In this document: piece after piece, positions 1-8,391 of the stretch | Position numbering within the stretch: the stretch's first letter is position 1 | Layout: each line of letters begins with the position of its first letter | Origin: Alphaproteobacteria bacterium | Lineage (GTDB): Bacteria > Myxococcota_A > UBA796 > CAJQPC01 | Direction: 5' to 3' | Assembly (NCBI GenBank): GCA_020632795.1 | Contig: JACKEV010000006.1 | Span: 1,050,501 to 1,114,500 of the forward strand | DNA length: 64,000 nucleotides | Notes under the pieces: generated by a model | What the model was told of the DNA's origin: nothing | The model's database searches: none | The model's input: only the letters and a program-made list of their open reading frames with translations | Position numbers and translations under genes: made by a program

Positions 1-2223
1 CTGGTCACCGACCTGCTCTTCTTCCGGGCGCGGGGCGGTGAGCTGGCCGAGGTGGATGAGGCCGACCGGGTCATCCTCGACGGACGCTACTACGAGCAGT
101 TCCCAGGCCACATCCTCGGGCGCGAGCTGGGCAAGGGCGGCGACGAGGACGATCAGACCTCCAAGCCGCGCTGGGGCTACCAGATCGAGGGAGAGTTCAC
201 CGGCCTGCCTGAGCTGGTCGAGCGCCCCTCCTGCGAGACCTGCGTGGTGCGGCCCATCCAGGCGCCCGCCGAGGCCCTGGCCACGAAGTCCCGCGGCAGC
301 GTGGCTCGCGCTCTGGACGACGACACGACCGGGCTGTCGCAGGAGCTGGCCGCGGCGGTGTCGCTGGGTGGTCGCGTGGACCGCTACCTGGCCGCCGTTG
401 CCCGCGAAGACAGCGCCGCCCTGCTGCTGCACGGTGAGCTGGTCGAGGGCCTGAGCGCCTGGGCGACCTCCTACGGCAACCCCCACCAGCACCCGAAGCT
501 CAAGCAGCTCGTCCACAAAGGGCGGGTCGCGGCTGAGCGCTTCCTCAACGCCTTCTCCAAGGCCGGCAAGCTGATCCCCGGCGTCGAGCGGCGACCCGCC
601 TGGAAGCCCAAGGCCCGCCTCGCGCCGGACGACATCGTGGGCCAGGCCGACCTGCTCTACCGCCACGCCCGCAGCCTCTCCCGCGCGTCCTTGATGCGCT
701 GGCACGGCGAGCGCTTCGGCGGCAAGCTGCGCGCGGACGAGGCTCTTCGCCGCCTGGTCGCGGCCGGCTGGTGCATCGACGGCGACGCCCTGCTGCCCGA
801 GGCCGACTACTACACAGGGCACCTCTGGGACCGCTACGACCGAGCCGTGGCCGCCGCGGGGCGAGGAGACGCGACCGCCCAGGCCCAGGCCCGACGCCTG
901 CGCGAGGTCATCGCCCCGGTGGTCTTCGACGACATCCAAGGTGTGTCGCCTCGGCACGGCTGGGCGCCCCTGAACCTCGTCGCGGGGTGGATGAGCGAGG
1001 TGCTTCAAGGCCGTGGCTGGGAGCCGGTCAAGCTGGTGCGCCGCGGGGGCCTCGTGCAGCTCGCGGACATCGACTACGAGGAGGCCGGCAGCAAGCGGGT
1101 CAAGGGCCAGGAGGTCACCGAGGAGGTGGTCTGGTGCCTGGGCTGGATCAACCACGACAAGACCCTGTTCCGCCCGTCCGTGAGCAAGAAGGAGGGCGAG
1201 ACCCTCGACGGCGAGCGCTTCAAGCTGGCCGCGGTCTGGGACAAGAGCTTCCGCGCCTGGTGCGCACGGGATGAGACCCGGCGCGAGCAGATCGAGGACG
1301 CCTACAACCGACGCTTCAAGGGCTTCGTGCCGCCGAGCTACGGGACCGAGCCCCTGCCCATCGCGCGCTGGGGCACCGACATCCGGCTGCACCCGTATCA
1401 GGTGACGGCGGTGCGGCGCCTGGTGGCGAACCGGCGGGGCCTGCTGGCCTTTGACGTGGGGCTGGGCAAGACATTCTCCGGGTTGGCGACTCTGGCCATC
1501 GCGCGTCAGGAGGGCTGGGCGAAGCGGCCCGTCATCCTGGTGCCGAACAGCATCGTGTGGAAGTGGCACCGCGACGTGAAGAAGGTGCTGCCCGACTACC
1601 GAGTGGTGGTCATCGGGGCGAACCGGCGCAAGGTCGAGCGCAGCCCGGATGGGGTGGAGCTGATCGGGGACCTGGACCAGGCCCTGGCCCGGGTGGGCAG
1701 CCGAGCCCGGAAGCAGCGCGCCGTCCTGACGGGCCTGGCGAAGGCCGGTGGCGCGATGAGCGTGGACGACGCGGTGAAGCGCTGGGGTGCCTCGGTGCGG
1801 GCGCAGCTCAAGAGCCTGGTCGAGGCCGGCGCGGCGGTGTTCACCTGGGGGCCGTTGGGCCAGTGGCGCATCGCCTCGGAGACGGACTCGCCTGAGCAGC
1901 GCGGCGTGAAGTGGAGCCGCTTCCAGGCGGGCGAGTACGACGTGGCCATCCTCACCTACACGGCCCTGGGCCGGACGCGCATGAACGAGGCCGCCCTTCG
2001 TGGCTACGCCGAGAGCGTCGAGGCCATCAAGCGCGAGGTGTCTCTGGCTCAGCGCAACGCCCGCAAGACCCGTAAGCCCAGCGAGCGCCAGCAGGCCCTG
2101 GACAAAGAAGGGGTCGCCGCCTGGGTGGCCGAGAAGACCGAGCTGCCCAAGGGCTGGGACTACGACCACGGCGTGGCCTGGGACGACCTGGGCGTGGACT
2201 TCCTGATGGTGGACGAGGCCCAG
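1..2223 (+). pseudogene. Interrupted SNF2-type helicase, N-terminal fragment (5' end outside window)
   Basis: The frame is open from the first base, so the start lies upstream. The opening residues (VTDLLFFRARG, then FPGHILG) look like the linker of phage and ICE proteins that fuse an N6-adenine methylase to a SNF2 helicase; the methylase part would be outside the window. The helicase part shows Walker A (DVGLGKT) near window codon 485 and motif II (VDEAQ) near codon 740, where homology stops. The frame continues to 2559, but the residues after DEAQ are the reverse of an inserted recombinase gene. The missing half starts at 26130 with NFKNLY in the same frame. Function inferred: DNA translocase/helicase of the outer element, possibly DarB-like; presumably inactive while interrupted. 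Confidence 0.85.
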
Positions 2224-3814
2224 AGTTCGTGTAGTCTTTCATACCCACGACGTTCGCCAGGTCGCCGGGCACCTCGTCCGGCTCGCCTCCGTCGTCCTCG
2301 CCCGGCTCGTGGTCCATCCCCGGAGGGCTGGAGATCACCGGCAGCACGCCGTGGATGGAGAAGGAGTAGTCCGCGTTCAGGCGGATGCTGCCCGTCTCCA
2401 GCGGCACCACCGCCTCGACGATGGCCCTCCGGGTCGCGTAGTCCGCGCCCGCGATGCGGCTCCGCAGGGCCGCCAGCGTGGACGCCAGGGTCGCCTGCTG
2501 GTGCCGGGTCCGGTCGGCCGCCTCGATGGCCTTGCGAGCCATGTTCTCGCGCCGCGTGAGCGCGTCCCGCTCGGACTTGAGCGCGTCCAGCTCGCGGTCG
2601 TAGTCGGCATCGGTGATGGCGTCGCGCTTCCACCGAGCGGTCAGCCCCGCCACCTTGCGCTCGTTGCGAGCCAGGTGCTCGCGGACCTCGGACAGCTCGC
2701 TCTCGGCGGCGTCCTCGCCCGCGCTCGTCTCGGGGGTCGCCACCGCGACCAGCAGGCTGTCCGCGTCGATGAGCGCCTTCGAGATCGCCTGCCACACGGC
2801 GAGGTCCACGAGATCGGCGCGGTGGTAGGGCGCACCCTTGCAGTCGGGGCAGTAGTAGCGCGTGTGCTTGGCCCGCCCGCCCTTGGCCCCGCCGCCGAGG
2901 ACGTACATCCTCCGGTCACAGGTGCCGCAGCGGGCCAGGGTCCGGCACAGCGCCTCCGTCTCGTACCGCTCGCGGAGCGGGACGTGGCGGCGGGCGTCGA
3001 GGCCGGCCTGTGCCGCCTCCCACGTCTCCTCGTCCACGATCGGTGGAACGTCGAGCGTGTAGTCGACGCCTTGGAGCTTCTGGTGCAGCTCGCCCTTGTA
3101 CGCAGGGTTGCGGAGCACCTTGCGGACGAAGGTGAAGTTCCAGCCCTTGCCGCGTGGCGGGGCCACGCCCTCGCCGTTGAGCACGTCGGAGATGCCCTTG
3201 AGCGGCACGCCTTCGATGCACAGGTCGTAGATCCGCCGGATCACGGGCGCCCACTTCTCGTCGATGCTCCAGCCCTCGCCCTTGCGGTGCTTCAGGCCGG
3301 TCGGGCCGGGGCCGCTGCCGGGCTGACCGCGACGCAGCGCCTTGATCCGCCCGTTCGTGGTCTTGTCGCGGATATCGCGCCACTCCTCCCCGCCCATCAG
3401 ACACTTGATCGCGAGCGCCACCTTGCGACCGAAGTCCGACGCGGCGTGGATGCCGCCCGAGCCGTCCACGACGACGAAGGAGTGCTCGCGCATCAGGCCC
3501 ATCAGGTGCGCGGCGTCGTCGAGGCCCTGCTCGCGGACAAGCCGGTTGAACTCGGCGACGCGCACTTCGTCGACCGCTCCAGCGCGGATCAGCGGCTCGA
3601 CCACGCGTGTCCACTCCGAGCGTTCGGACAGGGGCACCTCCATCGCCGAGACGTGCCGGGGCTCGAACACGGGCTCGGCGAGGACGGGTCGGCCGGGACG
3701 CGAGGCGCGCAGGCGCTCCAGGGCGACGACTTGGCCCTCCTGGGTCTGGCGACGCTCCTGGCTCGCGGAGCTCACGCGGCCGTACTCGACGAAGCGGGGC
3801 AGTTGGGCGTTCAT
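2027..3814 (-). CDS. Large serine recombinase (integrase) of the inner element
   Basis: A 595-aa protein as read in the integrated state. The N-terminal resolvase domain has the catalytic-serine motif YGRVSSASQ near residue 15. A recombinase domain follows (KHRKGEGWSIDEKWAPVIRR and NPAYKG, about 200-290). Next come a zinc ribbon (CGTCDRR ... YYCPDCKG) and a coiled coil (about 380-470). Family role: site-specific integration and excision. It starts one base inside the stop of the upstream 192-aa gene (TGATG), so the two are co-transcribed. The last 65 residues are antisense helicase DNA beyond the crossover at 2220. In the closed circle the frame would instead run 30 codons past the core residues SG into the right end and stop at 26035. 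The native C-terminus is therefore probably the circular one. Confidence 0.92.
   Translation of the reverse strand: MNAQLPRFVEYGRVSSASQERRQTQEGQVVALERLRASRPGRPVLAEPVFEPRHVSAMEVPLSERSEWTRVVEPLIRAGAVDEVRVAEFNRLVREQGLDDAAHLMGLMREHSFVVVDGSGGIHAASDFGRKVALAIKCLMGGEEWRDIRDKTTNGRIKALRRGQPGSGPGPTGLKHRKGEGWSIDEKWAPVIRRIYDLCIEGVPLKGISDVLNGEGVAPPRGKGWNFTFVRKVLRNPAYKGELHQKLQGVDYTLDVPPIVDEETWEAAQAGLDARRHVPLRERYETEALCRTLARCGTCDRRMYVLGGGAKGGRAKHTRYYCPDCKGAPYHRADLVDLAVWQAISKALIDADSLLVAVATPETSAGEDAAESELSEVREHLARNERKVAGLTARWKRDAITDADYDRELDALKSERDALTRRENMARKAIEAADRTRHQQATLASTLAALRSRIAGADYATRRAIVEAVVPLETGSIRLNADYSFSIHGVLPVISSPPGMDHEPGEDDGGEPDEVPGDLANVVGMKDYTNSGPRPPSGSPRPGRPRPRRGRSPSPWAARSSRPPRRRPLLCPGPAGARWAYGSCGRCAEPETPRA
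2220..2235. other. attL of inner element
   Basis: The core CCAGA is at 2220-2224. To its left is helicase coding sequence; to its right is the element arm with half-site CGTGTAGT at 2228-2235, the near-complement of ACTTCACG near the other end. The site lies within the 3' part of the minus-strand recombinase frame. Confidence 0.8.
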
Positions 3815-4392
3815 CAGGCCGCCTTCCCGGTCGCCAGCAGCGACCGCAGGGTGATCATCAGGTGCTCCGACTCGGACGGCGACGCGGGTGCGAGGCTGAC
3901 CGAGGGCTTGTAGAGCGGGGCGTCGAACCCCCTGTCGCGCCCATAGACCTCACGGATGCGGCAGAGGGTCGTGCGGTCGCCGCCTTCACGGGACAGCGCG
4001 ACGAGCACGAGCATGTGGCCGTCGGCGGGCTTGGGCGCGGGGCCGTCCACAGGATTCCAGCGCCGCCAGCCGCCCTCGTCGGGGACCAGCAGGAGGCCCG
4101 ACCAGCCGGCGACTGAGAAACACGGGGCTTCGCTGTCGAGCGCCAGGCCCGAGCCGTCCACGTCCACGGGATCGGACTCCGGCGCCCAGCCCCAGGGCTC
4201 GGCGAACAGACGCAGGCCGACGCTCGTGTGCGGGCCAAAGGCCCGTTCGAGCGCGGGGCCGAGGCCGCCGAACAAGGCGTCGATGCGCGCCTGGGTGCCC
4301 CCCTGGGCGAACAACCCGGGAAGCTCTCGGTAGATCCGTTCGAAGCAGGCGTCGGGCCGAACTTCGCTGTCGATGGCTGGACTGACTCTCAC
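3814..4392 (-). CDS. Hypothetical protein, first gene of the recombinase operon
   Basis: A 192-aa protein I do not recognise. No membrane segment or catalytic motif is obvious; the middle is rich in Gly, Pro and Trp and the C-terminus is polar. Its stop overlaps the recombinase start by one base, and it is read from the divergent region at 4393-4581 that holds two operator-like palindromes. Position suggests an accessory such as a recombination directionality factor or control protein, but nothing in the sequence proves this, and it is larger than most such factors. Confidence 0.7.
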   Translation of the reverse strand: MRVSPAIDSEVRPDACFERIYRELPGLFAQGGTQARIDALFGGLGPALERAFGPHTSVGLRLFAEPWGWAPESDPVDVDGSGLALDSEAPCFSVAGWSGLLLVPDEGGWRRWNPVDGPAPKPADGHMLVLVALSREGGDRTTLCRIREVYGRDRGFDAPLYKPSVSLAPASPSESEHLMITLRSLLATGKAA

Positions 4393-4501
4393 GGTGGCTC
4401 CTGCGAGCCCGGACAGGTTGACGTAATGCGCGTCTGCTGACGAGTGCCTTCCTGAACCGGGGCTCCGAGAGCGGGGAAACGCCCTGTCGCACGGCGACCG
4501 C

Positions 4502-4563
4502 TCGGGTAGAATCTACCCGACCGCTCTTGCTTCACGCAAGCCCACCTGGGTAGATTTCACCCA
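4502..4563. promoter_or_regulatory. Two operator-like palindromes in a divergent promoter region
   Basis: TCGGGTAGAATCTACCCGA (4502-4520) is a perfect 9-bp inverted repeat around one base. A related weaker copy, TGGGTAGATTTCACCCA, lies at 4547-4563. They sit 45 bp apart between the minus-strand recombinase operon and the plus-strand XRE gene that begins at 4582. This layout fits autoregulation by the XRE protein and repression of the recombinase operon (inference). Confidence 0.7.
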
Positions 4564-4581
4564 AGAGGCGAGGCCCGCTCC

Positions 4582-5013
4582 ATGACCATCCCCAACGCCG
4601 TCGATCTCGCCAGCATCTTCGGGCGCATCGTCGCCGCGCTGCGCCAGGAACAAGGCGCGTCCCAAGCCGTGCTCGCCGGCCGCCTCACCTGGGACCGCAG
4701 CCTGCTCGCTCGCATCGAAGCCGGCCGCAACACGGCGAACATCGACAACATCTTCGAGCTGGAGGAGGTGTTCATGGCCGACGGGCTGATCGCCTCCCAC
4801 GGCGATCTGGTGGAGCTGACGAACCGCGTGGTCCGCGAGGCCAAGCGGAGGGGGCTTCGACCCGTCGTCGGGCGGGTCGAGAAGCAGGAGGAGCACGAGT
4901 CGGTCGAGGCGGCGACGCTGGACCGGATCGTCGCCCGCGTCGTCGATGACTGGCTCGTTGAGCTTCGAGCCGAGCCCGAACCCGAGCCGCCAAGGTCGAA
5001 GCGGCGGCGCTGA
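4582..5013 (+). CDS. XRE-family HTH regulator
   Basis: A 143-aa protein. Residues about 12-62 form a helix-turn-helix: FGRIVAALRQEQGASQ leads into the recognition helix region DRSLLARIEAGRN. The C-terminal half is charged and helical and ends in a basic tail (RSKRRR). It is the first gene rightward from the region with two GGGTAGA-type palindromes, so it is the likely ligand of those sites and may control integration and excision. A second HTH gene follows 12 bp later. The DNA-binding role is well supported; target assignment is inference. Confidence 0.85.
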   Translation: MTIPNAVDLASIFGRIVAALRQEQGASQAVLAGRLTWDRSLLARIEAGRNTANIDNIFELEEVFMADGLIASHGDLVELTNRVVREAKRRGLRPVVGRVEKQEEHESVEAATLDRIVARVVDDWLVELRAEPEPEPPRSKRRR

Positions 5014-5025
5014 CAGGAGGACCGG

Positions 5026-5817
5026 ATGAACCCGCACGACGACGACGACATCGAGGACGAGGAAGCGATCGCGCTGCGCGCGGTCGAGGCGTGGCTGGAC
5101 GTGGAGGGCGACGACGAGCTCGCCCAGGCGTCGCGTGAGGCGCTGTCCGCCATCGCCCAGGAGGCGCTGGCGAGGAAGGAGGCGCGGGAGCGCCGCGAGG
5201 CTACCGAGCGCCGCGCCGAGGCCCACCGGGAGCGCGAGCGCCAGGCCGAGCGAGAGCGCGTCGAGGCCCGTGAGCGCGCCGAGCGGTGGGAGGCCGAGCG
5301 GCGGGCGCGGGACGCGCGCCTGGCCGCTGTGGAGCGCGCCCACGCTCGAAAGCAGGGTGAGCGGCGGGTCGAGGCTGTCCCCGCGCCCACGGGCCGCCGG
5401 GAGGCCGTGCGGCGGGCCTGGGAGCGCCCGGTGCTCCCGGCGCGTCTCGTGCGAAAGGTGGAGGCCCCGCCGGTCCCCGTGGTCGAGGACGAGCACGACC
5501 ACCGCGAGATGGGCGACGACGAGCAGTCGAACGGAGCGGCCGAGGCGGGCTGGGAGACGTTCGAGGCGTCGCCCACAATAGATCCGCCAGAGGAACCGGA
5601 TCGGGTCCTCATCGACGCCGCCGCCCCGGCGCCCACCGGGGCGGACCTCGCGGCGTGGCGGGTGCGGCACGGTCTGACGCAGCAGGCCGCCGCCGACCGG
5701 CTGGGCGTGCGTCAGGGCACGGTGTCGAAGGCCGAGAGCCGGGGCGCGGGCACGCTCGGGCCGGCGCTGCGTGAGGCGCTGGCCGGCGTGCTCGCAGAGG
5801 AGCGCGGGGCGGCCTGA
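5026..5817 (+). CDS. Coiled-coil protein with C-terminal XRE HTH domain
   Basis: A 263-aa protein. Residues about 1-30 are acidic. Residues about 45-120 are a long Arg/Glu/Ala-rich heptad-like helix, predicted coiled coil. The C-terminus (about 205-255) is an XRE-type HTH, with LAAWRVRHGLTQQAAADRLG followed by VRQGTVSKAESRG. It follows the first XRE gene by 12 bp, presumably as one operon. An oligomerising coiled coil on a DNA-binding domain suggests a partition-like, stability or regulatory protein; no exact family is recognised. Its stop lies within a hairpin shared with the convergent gene. Confidence 0.75.
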   Translation: MNPHDDDDIEDEEAIALRAVEAWLDVEGDDELAQASREALSAIAQEALARKEARERREATERRAEAHRERERQAERERVEARERAERWEAERRARDARLAAVERAHARKQGERRVEAVPAPTGRREAVRRAWERPVLPARLVRKVEAPPVPVVEDEHDHREMGDDEQSNGAAEAGWETFEASPTIDPPEEPDRVLIDAAAPAPTGADLAAWRVRHGLTQQAAADRLGVRQGTVSKAESRGAGTLGPALREALAGVLAEERGAA

Positions 5818-5832
5818 CCCTCGCGGTCAGGC
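5812..5832. terminator. Bidirectional terminator hairpin
   Basis: GCCTGACC (5812-5819), loop CTCGC, GGTCAGGC (5825-5832): a perfect 8-bp stem containing the stop codons of both convergent genes. There is no T run, so termination strength is uncertain. Confidence 0.6.
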
Positions 5833-6252
5833 GCCCCCGACTGGCTCGCTGATCCACCCGCGCAGCGCCAGAACACCCGACAGTGCGACCGAGGCCGTCA
5901 TCGCCACCGCGCCGATGAGCACGAAGATCGGCGGCGCGCCCAGGTACACCTCCATCAAGATGCCCGTGGGCATGAGCAGGCCGACCAGCCCGAGCACCGC
6001 AGCGACAGCGCGCGGGCGGTCGAAGCCCCGCACGCGAGCGAGCACGAAGCCGAGCCCGACGTTGAGCAGCGCGAACAGGTTGCCGTGGACATGGGCCAGC
6101 CGGGACTCGAAGTGCTTGCCGATGCCGTACTCCGCGATCCATTGCTCCTTCCCCGGAGCGAAGTCGCGCAGGTAGATGAGCAGGAAGCCGTAGGCCATGA
6201 ACAGGGCCATCGTCAGCAGGCCGACGCCGACGTTGTACCGCCCGGACTTCAC
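5827..6252 (-). CDS. Four-helix integral membrane protein
   Basis: A 141-aa protein. Hydrophobic segments lie at about 8-28, 52-74, 82-104 and 108-132. A histidine-containing motif, AHVHGN, sits at the start of the second helix and could bind a metal or haem. The GTG start overlaps the stop of the cupin gene (GTGA), making a TetR-cupin-membrane operon. I do not recognise the family. It is not an obvious defence gene and may be a metabolic or stress passenger on the island. Confidence 0.7.
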   Translation of the reverse strand: MKSGRYNVGVGLLTMALFMAYGFLLIYLRDFAPGKEQWIAEYGIGKHFESRLAHVHGNLFALLNVGLGFVLARVRGFDRPRAVAAVLGLVGLLMPTGILMEVYLGAPPIFVLIGAVAMTASVALSGVLALRGWISEPVGGA

Positions 6253-6644
6253 TGGACACCGACCTTGTGGTGGTGGACGAGCACGGTGACCGGCGCGGTG
6301 TCAACCGGGGTGACGGCGTGGAGCGTGTTGGCGTCGAGCACCACGAACGCGCCCTGTGCGAGCGGCGTGGTCGCGCCGGCCACCGTGAGGGTGGCAGCTC
6401 CGTGCGCGGCCTCGATGGTGACGGGCACCGGAGCGGTGTGCTCGGACAGCGTGGTCCCTGTGCGCAGCGTGATCGCGACGATCTTCACCGTTGGGAGGTC
6501 GGCGAGCACGGCGACCTCCTTCGGCACGCCGTCGACCGACGGTGGCGCGACGGTGATGGGGTGGAGCCCGGCCGGCGGCGAGGCGGCGGCGGACCCGGCG
6601 GCGAGTACGCCAGCGAGGACGGGGATGACGAGGCGTGAGGTCAT
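6249..6644 (-). CDS. Exported cupin-domain protein
   Basis: A 131-aa protein. Residues 1-22 form a signal peptide ending near AAA-SPP. The rest fits a small cupin beta-barrel (about 45-125), with LRTGTTLSEH and, in the second half, GAFVVLDANTLHAV, followed by HHH near the C-terminus. His residues at the usual cupin positions suggest a metal site. The role is probably binding or turnover of a small molecule in the periplasm. The gene overlaps the TetR stop by ATGA and the membrane gene start by GTGA, so all three are co-transcribed under the TetR protein (inference). Confidence 0.75.
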   Translation of the reverse strand: MTSRLVIPVLAGVLAAGSAAASPPAGLHPITVAPPSVDGVPKEVAVLADLPTVKIVAITLRTGTTLSEHTAPVPVTIEAAHGAATLTVAGATTPLAQGAFVVLDANTLHAVTPVDTAPVTVLVHHHKVGVQ

Positions 6645-7234
6645 GGCTTCTCCAGGGTGAGGGTCGGTCGGAACAGCACGTCGAGGGCCTCGACGGCAGA
6701 CGGTGTGACGGCCACGGCGCCGGTGCGGCGTGCGAGCGCGGTCATCTGCAACGCCCCCATGAACACCAGGCCGAGGGCCTCGGCGGGCACGTCGGCGCGG
6801 ATAGAGCCGTCGGCCTGGCCGTCGCGGACCGCGCCCGCCACGAATGCGTGGGTCTCGCCGATGGCCTCGCGGAGCACGCGTACGGCGTCGTCGGGGAGCG
6901 CAAGCGCGAACTGCTCCGACAGGACGAGCGTGAGCACCCCGGCGCTGCCGGACACCAGCGTCAGCCGGGCCTCGGCGAGCCGATGGAGGCGCTCACGCGG
7001 GGGCAGTGCCGGGTCGGAGTACGTCGCCTGGAGCAGCTCGTGGACGCGCTCGGCCATGCCGAGAAGCAGTGCGTCGCGGCTCGTGAAGTGCTTGAACAGC
7101 GCGCCCGTCGTCAGCCCCACGGCGTCGGCGAGCACGCGGGTCGAGAGGGCCGCGATGCCACGCGTCGCGACGACGCGCAGGGCGGCGTCGGCGATCTCGG
7201 TGCGGCGAACGTCGGTGGGCTTCCGGGTAGTCAT
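6641..7234 (-). CDS. TetR-family transcriptional regulator
   Basis: A 197-aa protein of typical TetR length. The N-terminal HTH (about 10-55) shows RRTEIADAALRVVATRGI and the recognition helix region TTGALFKHFTSRDALL. The rest is the helical ligand-binding and dimerisation domain. It is the first gene of a three-gene operon with the cupin and membrane genes. A palindrome six bases upstream of the start (7240-7255) is the likely operator, giving self-repression relieved by an unknown ligand. Confidence 0.92.
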   Translation of the reverse strand: MTTRKPTDVRRTEIADAALRVVATRGIAALSTRVLADAVGLTTGALFKHFTSRDALLLGMAERVHELLQATYSDPALPPRERLHRLAEARLTLVSGSAGVLTLVLSEQFALALPDDAVRVLREAIGETHAFVAGAVRDGQADGSIRADVPAEALGLVFMGALQMTALARRTGAVAVTPSAVEALDVLFRPTLTLEKP

Positions 7235-7239
7235 GCCTG

Positions 7240-7255
7240 GTAAGTAACCACTTAC
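7240..7255. promoter_or_regulatory. Probable TetR operator
   Basis: GTAAGTAACCACTTAC is a perfect 6-bp inverted repeat with a 4-bp spacer. It lies six bases upstream of the tetR-type start codon and is AT-rich relative to its surroundings, which is typical of TetR-family autoregulatory sites. Confidence 0.7.
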
Positions 7256-7761
7256 TTGCCAGCGACAACGGAGGGCCTACACGCCACGCGCGACAACGCG
7301 CACATTCCCAGGGAATAGCTGGGTCATTCCTGTTTCCCGGCCGGAATATTCCGCCGAACATGCCGGGGAAGCGCACCGGGAATGTCGCGGCATGGCCGGG
7401 GAAGCGAGACGACGACTGCATCTTCCCCCCGGTGCGGTTCCTCCCCTTCGCGCTGCGCTTCCACCGGTCGGAATATTCCACGGGAATAGGCCGGAAATCG
7501 CAGAATGACCAGCACGGGAAGCGGAATCGCCGCCGCGCCGTCGTGTCCGACGCCCCGTCTGCCATCCTTGTGCTGGGCGCTCCCGTCGATGCTGCGCTCC
7601 AACCACCCGTGAGCACCCGCGACCACCCGGCGCCGCGTGCCCGTCCGCATCCTCGCCTGCGGGTGCTCCGGGTGGTCGCGGGTGCTCCGCGAGCCACGAT
7701 CCGGCGTCGAAGCGTCGCGTGCCCGATCGCCGCCACCGGGAACCCGTTGGGGTCCGTGTGG
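7256..7761. repeat. Non-coding region with clustered palindromes
   Basis: I see no convincing gene in these 506 bases. ATTCCCAGGGAAT at 7304-7316 and two copies of GGAATATTCC at 7343-7352 and 7470-7479 are perfect palindromes, and further GGGAAT half-sites lie between them. Beyond them, AGCACCCGCGACCACCCG (7612-7629) is repeated as its exact reverse complement at 7669-7686, a potential 18-bp stem with a 39-base loop. The region lies between the divergent tetR start and the 3' end of the HEPN-like gene. It could be multiple protein-binding sites or an element origin. Confidence 0.6.
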
Positions 7762-8391
7762 CTACGGCGCCTGTGGCCAGCGCGTGCTGGAGTATCCGGC
7801 GGTCGGGAGCTGGGCTGGACGGGGACGGCTCGGATCGCGGGGCACCACCACCACGGGGCGAAGCAGCAGCCAGCGCACGAGCAGGCGCGAGAGCGGCTCG
7901 CCCATGCAGCGCCGGACCTGCCAGAGCAGCTTGCCGACCTCCGGCACGATGTTCAGCCAGTGGGCCGCGTCATCGACCGAGTAGGCGACGCACGGGGGGT
8001 CGAAGTGGTTGAGATGGTTCCGCAACTCGCGCAGCTCGTCGAAGGCCGCGCGCCCCTCCCGTGCGTCGAGGTGCTGGCCCGTGATCGCGTGGACCCAGGC
8101 GAGCTTGTCCTTCATCCTTCGACCGTGACGCGGCCCGAGCTTCTCCCGGTCGAACTTCCATCCAGCCTTGGGGGCGTACTCGGCGAGCAGGTACAGGTAG
8201 CTCAGCGCGATATCCACGGACGCCACCACGTCGTTCACGAGTACCCGGAGGTCGTTGAACCACCGGGGCCCCCTCAGAAGCAGGTCGTCGCTGCCGCTCA
8301 CCAAGCGGTCGTGCAGCTCGACGACGTTCTCGTACAGGACGCCCTCGAACGACGTGAAGAACATCCCTTCCCGGTCAAGGGTCGGCTTCAC
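7762..8391 (-). CDS. HEPN-like protein
   Basis: A 209-aa, largely helical protein. Near residue 130 it has ELRNHLNH, matching the R-x4-H pattern of HEPN ribonuclease-like domains. The GTG start overlaps the stop of the upstream gene (GTGA), so the two are translationally coupled, a layout common to HEPN toxins with a partner. The last 30 residues are Pro/Arg-rich. Toxin or abortive-infection function is inference from motif and context; the fold was not tested. Confidence 0.6.
   Translation of the reverse strand: MKPTLDREGMFFTSFEGVLYENVVELHDRLVSGSDDLLLRGPRWFNDLRVLVNDVVASVDIALSYLYLLAEYAPKAGWKFDREKLGPRHGRRMKDKLAWVHAITGQHLDAREGRAAFDELRELRNHLNHFDPPCVAYSVDDAAHWLNIVPEVGKLLWQVRRCMGEPLSRLLVRWLLLRPVVVVPRDPSRPRPAQLPTAGYSSTRWPQAP

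Noticed and set aside
2309..3913. Long plus-strand frame opposite the inner recombinase
   Set aside because: It is the antisense of a clear serine recombinase gene; its His/Val/Leu/Ala/Arg-rich translation has no domain and reflects GC-rich codon bias.
4513..5670. Long minus-strand frames opposite the two XRE genes
   Set aside because: The plus strand has recognisable HTH domains, and the reverse translations are low-complexity Ser/Arg or Leu/Arg runs.
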